Positions 1-7,808 are shown, counted from the stretch's first letter. The stretch: DNA of 20,105 nucleotides from CAYNTS01 sp964400495 (GCA_964400495.1 CAYNTS010000040.1:1-20105); one strand, 5' to 3'. Program-made: numbers and translations. The notes: generated by a model not told the origin, from the sequence alone.

Positions 1-140
1 AGCATGGCTTAAAACAAAAAGATATGCAAGAAATTGGAAGTCAAGGTGTAGTATCTGAGATATTAAATGGGAAACGCCAGTTAAATATGAGACAAATTCA
101 AGCTCTTTCTAAGAAATTCAACATTTCACCATCCGTATAA
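1..140 (+). CDS. HigA-type antitoxin / HTH regulator, C-terminal fragment
   Basis: This is a partial gene running in from the left edge; the reading frame starts at base 3 and ends at the TAA at 138-140, giving 45 residues. The visible protein contains GSQGVVSEILNGKRQLNM followed by RQIQALSKKFNISPSV. This matches the recognition helix and closing helices of the Xre/Cro fold in HigA-type antitoxins, where a GSxxxVSEILNGKR motif is typical. Family knowledge: HigA represses its own operon and neutralises the HigB mRNA-cutting toxin, whose gene normally lies just upstream, which here would be outside the window. Whether a toxin partner exists cannot be seen, so a stand-alone HTH regulator remains possible. 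The gene converges with the GIY-YIG gene, leaving only 8 bases between the stops and no visible terminator. Confidence 0.7.
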   Translation, partial: HGLKQKDMQEIGSQGVVSEILNGKRQLNMRQIQALSKKFNISPSV

Positions 141-148
141 TTATAAGT

Positions 149-466
149 TTAATTCGTCCAAACCCCAAATCGTTTCTTCCGCAAATTATTTACAACATAA
201 GATTCTAACTCTTCAGCATCTTTGCGTGTTGGAATAGGATTATATTTTTCATAAAACTCTGGGACTAGTTTAATTCCAAATTTTCGAGCATAGGTGTTGG
301 ATTTGTATCCATCTTTATGTTGCTTAAACCGGGTAGTTGGAGGATGTGCAGATTGCCCAACATAGAAACATCTGCTCCCAAATAAAAAGTTTGGACTCTG
401 TTTACGGAATTTTACTATTTTCCCAACAGAATTATCCAGTTCTATCACATACACATAGTATTTCAT
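149..466 (-). CDS. Small stand-alone GIY-YIG domain protein
   Basis: The 105-residue protein carries the two halves of a GIY-YIG nuclease fold: YYVYVIEL at residues 3-10 stands for the GIY strand and FYVGQS at 34-39 for the YIG strand. Arg46 and His50 (in TTRFKQHKDG) and Glu88 (in EELESYVV) sit where the family has its catalytic Arg and metal-binding Glu. The spacing between the two motifs is about 25 residues, longer than the roughly 10 usual in UvrC- or YhbQ-type domains, so there is an inserted loop at residues 11-33. Proteins of this small type are usually uncharacterised; DNA cleavage is a family inference, not shown. The start overlaps the end of the upstream aminopeptidase gene by 35 bases in another frame, implying co-transcription. 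No clear ribosome binding site precedes the ATG. Confidence 0.7.
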   Translation of the reverse strand: MKYYVYVIELDNSVGKIVKFRKQSPNFLFGSRCFYVGQSAHPPTTRFKQHKDGYKSNTYARKFGIKLVPEFYEKYNPIPTRKDAEELESYVVNNLRKKRFGVWTN

Positions 467-2249
467 TAAATTTTATTGGCGAACATGCATTTTTTAACCA
501 TGCAGTTTCATCTTGATTTAAGAAAGGTGAAATTGTATTAAATACTTTTGTATGAAAATTATTAATCCAATCAATTTCAGGTTGATTTAATAAATTTGAA
601 TTTATTAATCGAGTATCAAATGGTACTTGCGTTAAATTTTCAAATTCCAACATTTTTCTAGATGAAGAGGAATCACTTTCTTTGACAAAAATTAAATTTT
701 CACATCGAATGCCAAATTCACCTTCTTTATAGAATCCAGGTTCATTTGAAACTACCATACCGGGTTTGAGGTTAGCTCCCATTTGTCGAGTAGCAATACT
801 TTGTGGACCCTCATGGACATTCAAAAAGCTACCTACACCATGTCCAGTACCATGGTCATAATCAAATCCTTCATTCCACAGAGATTGACGAGCTAAAATA
901 TCCAATTGTCCGCCTTTTGTTCCCTCAGGAAATGTTGCAGAAGACAATGCAATATACCCTTTTAAAACTAAAGTAAACATTTTTTTCATCTCATCAGTTG
1001 GGGTGCCGATTGCAATAGTTCGAGTGATATCCGTTGTGCCATTTTTATATTGACCACCACTATCAATTAAGTACAGCGAATTATTAACTAGTGGATATTG
1101 TGTTTCACTATTTGAATGATTATAATGAACAATTGCACCGTTTGGTCCTGCACCTGAAATAGAACCAAAACTCAAATCATGAAATCCATCTCGTTCCGAA
1201 CGTAGGTTTTCTAAATAATCTGATAACTCTCCTTCAGTTGGGAATCTATTTTCAGAAACTTGCACATCAACCCATGATAAAAACTTACACATTGCAATAC
1301 CATCTTGGATATGACTTTGTTTCATCCCTTCTATTTCAGTATTATTTTTACATGCTTTTGGTAGAGTACAAGGGTCAACTTTTTTAGTAATAATTGCACC
1401 TGCTTTTTCAAGCGTTTTATATGTCCACATATTAGTTGAATTTGGATCAATTTGAATATGTTTATCTTGTAAATTGGATAGACCTAATTCGTAATATTGT
1501 GGAGAGTGTACCCGAACTAAAGACCCTACATGATTATCAAAATCTTGTGGAATTTTTTCCTTTTCAATAAATAAATCCATAGAAGAATCTTTGTGCATTA
1601 TTGCTGAGCATAAAACAACTGGGTTATGTGGAACATCTTTACCCCTAATATTTAACAGCCATGCAATTGAATCTAATTTTGTTAAAACAACTGCATCTAG
1701 TCCATCTGTTACCAGTTGGGATGCAATTATTTGCCGTTTATCATAACTATTGTTCCCAGAATATTCCATAGGGTGTAAAATCAATTTCTCAGATTTAGAT
1801 TGAGGTCTATCTTCCCAAAATAAATCGATTGGATTTTCTTCAATTGGTATTAATGTTGCAATATTGTTCAAGGATTTATCAGCCGATTGAACCCATCCAA
1901 TGCGATGTAGTTTAGCATCATATCCAATTTTACATCCATTGTTATAATTAGATTTCAACCAATTAATTGGATTTTCTTCAATAATATGATGATATTCAAA
2001 TACATCTTCTGGAGCTTGTTGTTTCACTTGAAGTGTATAACGACCATCCACAAAAATATGTGCTGAATTAGAGAATACAATTGCCATCCCTGCTGAGCCG
2101 TTAAATCCAGTTGCCCACGCAAGTCGTTCATTTTGTAGGGGTAGATATTCGGATAAGTATTCATCGTCATGTGGGATAATATATGCATCCAAGTTTTGTT
2201 GGTTTACCCACGCCTGTATTTGTTTTATTCTGTTAATTACTTGATTCAT
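432..2249 (-). CDS. Xaa-Pro aminopeptidase, M24B family (PepP/XPNPEP type)
   Basis: A 605-residue three-domain aminopeptidase P of the long, eukaryote-like XPNPEP1 type. Two creatinase-like N domains cover about residues 5-300, the M24 pita-bread domain about 310-525 and the M24 C-terminal extension about 535-590. All five dimetal ligands are visible: Asp396 (LIDSGG), Asp407 (TTDITRT), His470 (GTGHGVGSF), Glu503 (VSNEPGFY) and Glu517 (IRCENLIF). The enzyme removes the N-terminal residue from peptides with proline in second position and normally uses manganese. No signal peptide is present, so it is probably cytosolic. The family normally ends near the WLKNACSPI stretch; the last 13 or so residues extend into the GIY-YIG gene and look non-conserved. 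The gene is divergent from mscS. Confidence 0.93.
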   Translation of the reverse strand: MNQVINRIKQIQAWVNQQNLDAYIIPHDDEYLSEYLPLQNERLAWATGFNGSAGMAIVFSNSAHIFVDGRYTLQVKQQAPEDVFEYHHIIEENPINWLKSNYNNGCKIGYDAKLHRIGWVQSADKSLNNIATLIPIEENPIDLFWEDRPQSKSEKLILHPMEYSGNNSYDKRQIIASQLVTDGLDAVVLTKLDSIAWLLNIRGKDVPHNPVVLCSAIMHKDSSMDLFIEKEKIPQDFDNHVGSLVRVHSPQYYELGLSNLQDKHIQIDPNSTNMWTYKTLEKAGAIITKKVDPCTLPKACKNNTEIEGMKQSHIQDGIAMCKFLSWVDVQVSENRFPTEGELSDYLENLRSERDGFHDLSFGSISGAGPNGAIVHYNHSNSETQYPLVNNSLYLIDSGGQYKNGTTDITRTIAIGTPTDEMKKMFTLVLKGYIALSSATFPEGTKGGQLDILARQSLWNEGFDYDHGTGHGVGSFLNVHEGPQSIATRQMGANLKPGMVVSNEPGFYKEGEFGIRCENLIFVKESDSSSSRKMLEFENLTQVPFDTRLINSNLLNQPEIDWINNFHTKVFNTISPFLNQDETAWLKNACSPIKFNEILCVCDRTG

Positions 2250-2399
2250 AATGCTTTCTAACCATAGAAAATTGGTGGTTCAAATTAAGTGAAATTGAAT
2301 CAACCATCAAAGATTTTCATCATCAAATAGAAATTATCCATAATACAGGTAATATGGGTTAAATTAACTAATCAAAATTGCAATTAAAATAGGTTAATT
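2250..2399. other. Divergent promoter region between aminopeptidase and mscS-type genes
   Basis: These 150 bases separate two divergent genes and must hold promoters for both. The stretch is very AT-rich and no convincing -35/-10 pair or operator stands out. A loose imperfect inverted repeat (TGGTT near 2275 and AACCA near 2305) is visible but too weak to call a site. Confidence 0.4.
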
Positions 2400-3455
2400 A
2401 TGGAATTTTTCACTCAAATACTAGACTTCATGGAAAACACTTCTATTGCTGCAGGGGTGTGCTTCGTAGGGTCATTTATCTTCGCTAAAATAGCAGATTG
2501 GATTTTCTCATTTATTTTCAGCAGGCTTGTTGGAAAAACAAAAACTAATGTAGATGACCGGCTACTTGAGATTATTCCCAAACCCATTTACTACAGTATC
2601 TTGTTTGTGGGATTTAGCATTTCAATTCGTTTATTAGCTCTACCCGAATATTTTACATTTGTAATAATTGGTGTATTTAAATCAGTTACAATTTTGATTT
2701 GGTCAACTGCATTATTTCGTGGATTTATGCACATAATTCAGTGGTATTCAAGAAAAGAAACCCAAAATCAGTTTGTTCAAGCTCGCACATTACCATTATT
2801 TGATAATTTAGGTAAAATCATCATTTTTATTGGTTCAGTTTATTTTGTGTTTCTCAGTTGGGATATTGATGTAACTGGCTGGGTTGCTTCTGCTGGAATA
2901 ATTAGTGTGGTTATTGGTTTTGCAGCAAAAGATACACTCGCAAATTTATTTGCAGGAATTTTCATCATGGCCGATGCACCTTACAAAGAGGGTGATTATA
3001 TAAATTTGGATACTGGAGAAAGAGGGTATGTGAGAAGTATAGGAATTAGAAGTACTCGTATAATGACTCGTGATGATATTGAAATAACAGTTCCCAATTC
3101 TGTAATTGCGAATAGTAAAATTGTAAATGAAAGTGGTGGACCCCACGAAAATGAAAGAGTACGAATTACTGTAAGCGTAGCGTATGGAAGTGATATTGAT
3201 CAGGTGAAATCTATATTGCAATCGATTGCTATCAAATGTGAAAATGTATGTAATTCCCCTGAACCTAGAGTGCGATTTAGAGAACTGGGCGACTCTGGAT
3301 TAATTTTCCAACTTTTATTTTGGATTGAAAAACCTGAAATGCGAGGTAGGGTAACCGATGAAATCAACACTATTATTTACAATCAATTTAATGAAGCTAA
3401 AATTGATATCCCTTATCCACAACGAACGATTCATCTTGTAAATAAAGATTCATAA
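2400..3455 (+). CDS. Small-conductance mechanosensitive channel, MscS family
   Basis: The 351-residue protein has hydrophobic segments near residues 15-40, 62-80, 85-108 and 135-155, followed by the pore helix at about 158-190 (GWVASAGIISVVIGFAAKDTLANLFAGIFI), rich in Gly and Ala as in MscS TM3. The beta domain follows with YKEGDYINL, GYVRSIGIRSTRI and ITVPNSVIAN at about 195-240, the diagnostic MscS signature, and then the alpha/beta vestibule. Members open under membrane tension to release solutes during hypo-osmotic shock. The length, with one or two extra N-terminal helices compared with the 286-residue E. coli MscS, is common for the wider family. The start follows a weak ribosome binding site (TAGGT). 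The gene ends directly at a strong terminator. Confidence 0.92.
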   Translation: MEFFTQILDFMENTSIAAGVCFVGSFIFAKIADWIFSFIFSRLVGKTKTNVDDRLLEIIPKPIYYSILFVGFSISIRLLALPEYFTFVIIGVFKSVTILIWSTALFRGFMHIIQWYSRKETQNQFVQARTLPLFDNLGKIIIFIGSVYFVFLSWDIDVTGWVASAGIISVVIGFAAKDTLANLFAGIFIMADAPYKEGDYINLDTGERGYVRSIGIRSTRIMTRDDIEITVPNSVIANSKIVNESGGPHENERVRITVSVAYGSDIDQVKSILQSIAIKCENVCNSPEPRVRFRELGDSGLIFQLLFWIEKPEMRGRVTDEINTIIYNQFNEAKIDIPYPQRTIHLVNKDS

Positions 3456-3457
3456 AA

Positions 3458-3487
3458 TAAAAACCCACAAATTAATGTGGGTTTTTA
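3458..3487 (+). terminator. Intrinsic terminator after the mscS-type gene
   Basis: A perfect 12-bp stem (TAAAAACCCACA at 3458-3469 with TGTGGGTTTTTA at 3476-3487) closes a 6-base AATTAA loop 3 bases after the channel stop codon. The U-run is part of the 3' arm. The mirror strand also ends in TTTTTATTTT, so it can act on minus-strand read-through from the protease gene as well. Confidence 0.88.
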
Positions 3488-3576
3488 TCCTCCTCATATA
3501 CATTTTGGGTTAATATTTTTCCTCCTCCAAGAAATCACCCAAGGCGTACATTAAATTTTATATTCAAAAAAACGTT

Positions 3577-3597
3577 TTGTAGGTATTTCCCCTACAA
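3577..3597 (-). terminator. Probable intrinsic terminator after the HtrA gene
   Basis: Read on the minus strand, TTGTAGG (3597-3591) pairs with CCTACAA (3583-3577) around a 7-base loop and is followed by AACG and seven T residues. It lies about 43 bases past the stop of the HtrA gene, as expected for its terminator. The stem is short (7 bp), so it may be moderate in strength. Confidence 0.6.
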
Positions 3598-3639
3598 GAA
3601 TATAAAACATCATGTAAAGTCAAGTCAACAAAAATATCA

Positions 3640-4983
3640 TTATTCTATTTCAAACGCAACCAATCTTGCAGTTTTATTGCGGATTATTCTCATAACGATT
3701 GCATCACCCGAACTATAACTATCTAATTCTGATTTATATTCGCTAACATTTTGGATGTTAGTTCTTCCAATTTTAGTAATAACATCCCCTTTGCGAATAT
3801 TGTTTTCATAGGAAGATGAATTAGGTTTTACTTCAGTTATTATAATTCCTTCATCTTCATCATTATTTTCAACTTTCAATCCAAGTTTGTCAAAAAATGA
3901 ACCCTCTGATGCATAGGGTATTCGCAATTCATTTTCATCGGGACGTTCACCTAATTTGACTTTAATATATTTTTTCTTTTCATCACGAATTACTAAAAAT
4001 TCTGAAATATCATTTGGATGTCCAGACGAAACCATGAGTTTTAAATCAGATGCATCATTTACAGTTTCACCATCTATTTTGATTATTACATCTTGTTCTT
4101 TGATTCCCGCATTATCTGCTGGACTATCTGCCATAACTTGACTAATAATAGCACCATCTCGAGAATCCAAATTCAATGCTTTAGCCATATTATCATCAAT
4201 ATCTTGTATGGTTACTCCTAACCACCCTCGCATCACTTTACCATCAGAAATTAAGTCTTCAATAACACGTTTAACTTGATTTATTGGAATAGCAAAACCA
4301 ACTCCAGCATTTGCACGGCTATATCCACCTGTTGCTATTGCAGTATTAATTCCAACTAAATTGCCATCTAAATCAAACAATGCTCCACCCGAATTACCTG
4401 GATTTATGGCTGCATCATGCTGTATAAAATCTTCATAATTGAGCCGACTAATTACATCGCTTCTGCCTTTTGCACTAACAATTCCAGCAGTTACCGTGTG
4501 ATTAAGGTGCAGACCAAATGGGCTACCAATTGCAACTACCCATTCACCGATTTCTAATATGTCCGAGTTTCCCATTTTTGCCGAAGATATATCATTAGTA
4601 TCAATTTTCAATAATGCAATATCAGACATTGGATCAGTTCCAATAACCTCTGCATCAATTTCTCGTTTGTCTTCTAAAATAATTTTTATTTCGTCTGCAT
4701 CTTCAATAACATGGTTATTGGTAATAATAAATCCTTTTCGTGAATCAATTATAACACCAGAACCTAGTCCTTGTCCTTTGCGTTCTTGTGGCTCAAACTG
4801 GTTACCACCCCAAGGAAACATAAATTGATGAAACTCATTTTTTACAGTTTTTTCTGATACAATTGAAACGACTGTTGGATTTCCTTTTTTAGCAACTTCA
4901 ATGAAAGCACTACTAAAATCGGATTTGCTGGGTGAACTGAGTAAAATAGTTGTAAAAATTAATAAAATAAAATGTCTAACCAT
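3640..4983 (-). CDS. Periplasmic serine protease, HtrA/DegP (Do) family
   Basis: An envelope quality-control protease/chaperone. The longest reading starts at 5010, but the ATG at 4983 is preceded by AAAGGA at good spacing and begins directly with a signal peptide (MVRHFILLIFTTILLSS), so this start gives a 447-residue protein. In this numbering the trypsin-like triad is His91 (ITNNHVIE), Asp121 (MSDIALLKI) and Ser198 (NPGNSGGAL). Two PDZ domains follow, about 252-346 (WLGVTIQD onward) and 366-441, as in DegP and DegQ. The loop after the signal peptide has the FPWGG-rich region typical of Do proteases. It is monocistronic and convergent with the mscS-type gene; two terminators lie in the gap between them. 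No known stress-sigma promoter could be recognised upstream. Confidence 0.93.
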   Translation of the reverse strand: MVRHFILLIFTTILLSSPSKSDFSSAFIEVAKKGNPTVVSIVSEKTVKNEFHQFMFPWGGNQFEPQERKGQGLGSGVIIDSRKGFIITNNHVIEDADEIKIILEDKREIDAEVIGTDPMSDIALLKIDTNDISSAKMGNSDILEIGEWVVAIGSPFGLHLNHTVTAGIVSAKGRSDVISRLNYEDFIQHDAAINPGNSGGALFDLDGNLVGINTAIATGGYSRANAGVGFAIPINQVKRVIEDLISDGKVMRGWLGVTIQDIDDNMAKALNLDSRDGAIISQVMADSPADNAGIKEQDVIIKIDGETVNDASDLKLMVSSGHPNDISEFLVIRDEKKKYIKVKLGERPDENELRIPYASEGSFFDKLGLKVENNDEDEGIIITEVKPNSSSYENNIRKGDVITKIGRTNIQNVSEYKSELDSYSSGDAIVMRIIRNKTARLVAFEIE

Positions 4984-5244
4984 ATTGTCCTTTCTGAATA
5001 AGTAATGCATTATGAATGCAATTTACAGCAACTTGTTCCAAATGAATATAAATTCTTCACACTGAATGGTAAAGTGGTCTAAGTTTCAGCATGAATATAG
5101 CGATTAAATTTAAGAAAAAATGACACTACGGTTTTGCCACCGGTCGGTGTTTTCACATTTCACATATCTTAGTTTAATTTTCTCCCAAGAGGGAGTTTAC
5201 AAAACTCCTATACCCAAATTTTTCACTTTCATAAAAGGATAACA
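4984..5244. other. Divergent regulatory region between HtrA and transglutaminase-like genes
   Basis: This 261-base gap holds the promoters of two divergent genes. No convincing sigma-70 pair was found. Three small palindromes are visible: GCATTATGAATGC close to the HtrA start, CACCGGTCGGTG near 5140, and the pair of overlapping hairpins at 5182-5208 listed separately. No ORF of note is present. Confidence 0.4.
5182..5208 (+). promoter_or_regulatory. Two mutually exclusive leader hairpins upstream of the lipoprotein gene
   Basis: CTCCC (5182-5186) can pair with GGGAG (5191-5195) around an AAGA loop. GGAGTTT (5192-5198) can instead pair with AAACTCC (5202-5208) around ACA. The middle segment is shared, so only one hairpin can form at a time. 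The start codon follows 36 bases later. This is seen directly; any role as an attenuator or leader switch is inference, and both stems are short. Confidence 0.35.
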
Positions 5245-6273
5245 ATGAAAATAATTTTTCTATTTATTTCAGTATTTTTAATATCGTGTACACAGTTTAA
5301 AACTAGACAATTTGAATTGAGTTACGAAGTAAATATTAATGAATCTCCCAAATCAAAAGTAGAAGTTTGGATACCCCTTCCACAATCAAATTTGGTTCAA
5401 ACAATTTCAAATTTAACCATTAAAACCGATTTAGAGTTTATAATTAAAACGGATAATGTTTACAAAAACTCATATATCTATATTTTAGATGAAGATGGGT
5501 TTGAAACGGATGAGATTATTCATATTGATTGCAATGTTTTACGGAAAGAACAAGGCACAATCAATGACCCCACATCCAATTTAGATGCTTTTCAAAAATC
5601 AAATTCACATGTACCGGTGGGTGATATATTTTCTGAAATTATTCAGGAGTATTCATTAACAAAAAATGATATGAGAGGCGTGTATGATTTTATTTTACAG
5701 GGGATGCATTATGGCAAACCTAAAAGTTATGATGATACATATTACCAGTCACCTTGGTTATTTGCAGATTCAACTTATGGAAGGAAAAAAGTAAAGCGTG
5801 ATTCAATAGTTTTACTGTATCAACAAGCAAAAATAGAAAATGGGAACTATACTTTTGGAATGGGTAATTCGCTCTATGCCTGCGATATTGGAGTTGGAAA
5901 TTGCACGGATTATCATTCGTATTTTATGTCTTTAGGGCGAACATTAGGTGTGCCAGTTAGGTTTCACATGGGCTTCCCTATTTTGAATCAAGATTCGGCT
6001 GATATTAAGGGGTATCACTGTTGGGCAGATTACTTTGTTGAAGGTGTAGGGTGGAATCCTGTAGATATTTCTGAAGCGGACAAACATCCAGAAATGAAAG
6101 ACTATTATTTTGGAAATATATGCGAAAATCGGGTTGAATTGTCAATTGGACGTGATATTATTTTAGAAGGGTATGAAAAAAAATCTGTAAATTTTCTTAT
6201 CTATCCAATGGTAGAAATTGATGATGTTGATACAAAATCATTCACAACCAAAATTTCGTATAAAAATCTGTGA
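5245..6273 (+). CDS. Transglutaminase-like lipoprotein
   Basis: The 342-residue protein begins with a lipoprotein signal peptide ending in the lipobox LISC, which places the lipidated Cys at residue 15. The C-terminal half holds a transglutaminase-like (papain-fold) core: Cys220 in GVGNCTDYHSYFMSLGRTLGVPVR, His258 in GYHCWADYF and Asp274 in GWNPVDISEAD form the expected triad. Bacterial members usually act as cysteine proteases or amide hydrolases rather than crosslinkers; the substrate here is unknown. The N-terminal part (about 20-110) looks like the beta-rich domain commonly found before such cores. A good ribosome binding site (AAAGGA) precedes the ATG. A predicted outer-membrane barrel gene follows after 55 bases on the same strand, probably in one transcript. 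Confidence 0.85.
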   Translation: MKIIFLFISVFLISCTQFKTRQFELSYEVNINESPKSKVEVWIPLPQSNLVQTISNLTIKTDLEFIIKTDNVYKNSYIYILDEDGFETDEIIHIDCNVLRKEQGTINDPTSNLDAFQKSNSHVPVGDIFSEIIQEYSLTKNDMRGVYDFILQGMHYGKPKSYDDTYYQSPWLFADSTYGRKKVKRDSIVLLYQQAKIENGNYTFGMGNSLYACDIGVGNCTDYHSYFMSLGRTLGVPVRFHMGFPILNQDSADIKGYHCWADYFVEGVGWNPVDISEADKHPEMKDYYFGNICENRVELSIGRDIILEGYEKKSVNFLIYPMVEIDDVDTKSFTTKISYKNL

Positions 6274-6328
6274 CTTTATACTAAAATTCACATCCAACTC
6301 ATATTCATTATTAAAGAAAGGAATAGAA

Positions 6329-7477
6329 ATGAAAAAGTTAGTAATGGTACTACCAATTTTAGCATTGGTATTTGCAAGTATAGAAATAAGTGGAGATGCA
6401 CGTGTTCGTCCCCGTGTTGATGTGAAAGATTGGGGAGTTTACGTCAATGAAGATGAAAATTCAAAAACTACGGACTTATATTTCCTGTATCGAGCAAGAT
6501 TGGATTTAAAAGCTGATATTGGAAATGGTTGGTTTTTTAATACCAAATTGGGAACCAATGCCCCAGCATATTGGACTGGAAAATTTGGAGATGGGGATAC
6601 CCCACATGAAACTTCATTATCATCTTCAGGTCGTGGTTCAATTTCATTTATGGAATTATATTATGGTTACAAAGGAGAAACTGCTGGGGTATGGGGTGGT
6701 GTAATTCCACTTGCGGGTCATGCAGGTTTAGATTTGCATTTTTATCCCGAAAAAGTAGTAGATATTCCGTGGCTAATTTACAATAATAATGCAACCACTG
6801 GTTTTGCTGGGTACCATAAAATTTTCAAACGTAATCTAAATTGGTTTGTGTCTATTGATAATAATGTAGTTAATCTTGAAGAAAATACTACATCATCTGA
6901 TATACCTAAAAATAATGATGCAGTTTCAATTGGTATAGATTATGCTTATACATATTTTGGGATTGATATTACATCATTCTTAGTAAAGTCGTTTGGGAGT
7001 AAAGATGAAGCATCACCAATAACCTATGGAGAGCATTATTCATTCCCTAAATTTGCTGGTTTCTCATTGGGAGGCACTTGGGCTTGGACACAAAATACCG
7101 TTGAAAAAATTAAAACAGTAGATGATTTTAATGGAGCTGATTCTTTGTATTACAACTCTGAACCATATGAAGGGAATATTTTTAGATTTAAACTGTCCAA
7201 AAATATTGGACCAGGATCATTTTTATTATGGTATGATATATCAAATATTTCATGGACTGGCAGTTCAAAATCCTCTAATGATGACTCTTTTACACTAGAA
7301 CAATCTGGTGATTTTGATTACACCTATCTTTGGGCACATTATAAATATGTTCTTCATAAGTCAGATTTTGGTGAAATAAGTATTAAACCAACCGTGCGAA
7401 TTGACACTAAGAATTCAGCTAATGATGATTATTCTCGAACAAAATTTGAAATTACTACAGAAATAAAGTTTAAGTAA
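6329..7477 (+). CDS. Predicted outer-membrane beta-barrel (porin-like) protein
   Basis: The reading frame is open from 6218, but the ATG at 6329 has AAAGGA at good spacing and starts a clean signal peptide (MKKLVMVLPILALVFASIEISG), giving 382 residues. After cleavage the sequence alternates polar and hydrophobic residues with many aromatic girdle positions and strand-like stretches (RVRPRVDVKDWGVYV, LYFLYRARLDLKADI, FFNTKLG) and ends in a strand with a charged tail (TKFEITTEIKFK). This is the look of a 14- to 18-strand barrel, but no named family could be assigned with confidence; alginate-export-like or general porins are possible. It lies between the transglutaminase-like lipoprotein gene and a small inserted element that begins 7 bases after its stop. 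Confidence 0.65.
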   Translation: MKKLVMVLPILALVFASIEISGDARVRPRVDVKDWGVYVNEDENSKTTDLYFLYRARLDLKADIGNGWFFNTKLGTNAPAYWTGKFGDGDTPHETSLSSSGRGSISFMELYYGYKGETAGVWGGVIPLAGHAGLDLHFYPEKVVDIPWLIYNNNATTGFAGYHKIFKRNLNWFVSIDNNVVNLEENTTSSDIPKNNDAVSIGIDYAYTYFGIDITSFLVKSFGSKDEASPITYGEHYSFPKFAGFSLGGTWAWTQNTVEKIKTVDDFNGADSLYYNSEPYEGNIFRFKLSKNIGPGSFLLWYDISNISWTGSSKSSNDDSFTLEQSGDFDYTYLWAHYKYVLHKSDFGEISIKPTVRIDTKNSANDDYSRTKFEITTEIKFK

Positions 7478-7483
7478 TACTTG

Positions 7484-7500
7484 GAAGTTTGAAGGGAGAA
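7484..7500 (+). repeat. Left arm of 17-bp perfect inverted repeat
   Basis: GAAGTTTGAAGGGAGAA is the exact reverse complement of 7855-7871. The arm contains AGGGAG, the likely ribosome binding site of the four-helix-bundle gene, 7 bases before its ATG. In a long read-through RNA the two arms could pair and hide that site. Confidence 0.9.
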
Positions 7501-7505
7501 ATTAC

Positions 7506-7808
7506 ATGAAAAGTGATATCCCAGAAAGAACGTTTAATTTTGCAAAAGACGTTGTTATTTTATGTAGGAAGATCACTTCTATTGGTGCAAATATAGAAGA
7601 AGGGCAAGCTAGTCAAAGCAGGGCAGATTTTATTCATAAATATAGTATTTCATGTAAAGAAGCTCGCGAAACTTTATATTGGATAAAAATATTGGAAGAA
7701 ACAGAAATGATTGATAAAAGTGAGTTAGTAAATGTTAAGCAAGAATGCAATGAGTTGGTTGCAATTTTAACTACCATTATCAAAAATTCTAAAAAGGGAT
7801 TAAAATGA
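7506..7808 (+). CDS. Four-helix-bundle protein, S23/IVP family (short variant)
   Basis: The 100-residue protein matches the small helical family first found in 23S rRNA intervening sequences (PF05635/TIGR02436 type) and structurally related to Avd of diversity-generating retroelements. Signature stretches are RTFNFAKDVV at 8-17, TSIGANIEEGQASQSRADF at 24-42 and KEARETLYWIKILEE at 51-65. Family members usually run to about 115-125 residues, with a PGVSRTLGxQLLRSG-like segment before TSIGANIEE. Here RKI at 21-23 joins directly to TSIG, so about 18-20 residues, the end of helix 1 and start of helix 2, are missing in frame. The molecular role of the family is not established; nucleic-acid binding is plausible. 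The ribosome binding site AGGGAG lies inside the left inverted repeat. The stop overlaps an ATG (ATGA) that opens a 24-codon ORF. Confidence 0.85.
   Translation: MKSDIPERTFNFAKDVVILCRKITSIGANIEEGQASQSRADFIHKYSISCKEARETLYWIKILEETEMIDKSELVNVKQECNELVAILTTIIKNSKKGLK

Noticed and set aside
4984..5010. Upstream start for the HtrA gene, adding nine residues (MHYLFRKDN)
   Set aside because: The ATG at 4983 has AAAGGA at correct spacing and begins the signal peptide directly; the longer start has no site and puts charged residues before it.
5138..5152. CACCGGTCGGTG palindrome followed by TTTT as a terminator
   Set aside because: Short stem with a tiny loop, in a divergent promoter region where no transcript needs ending.
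6218..6328. Upstream start for the porin-like gene, overlapping the lipoprotein gene
   Set aside because: The ATG at 6329 has a good ribosome binding site and starts a typical signal peptide.
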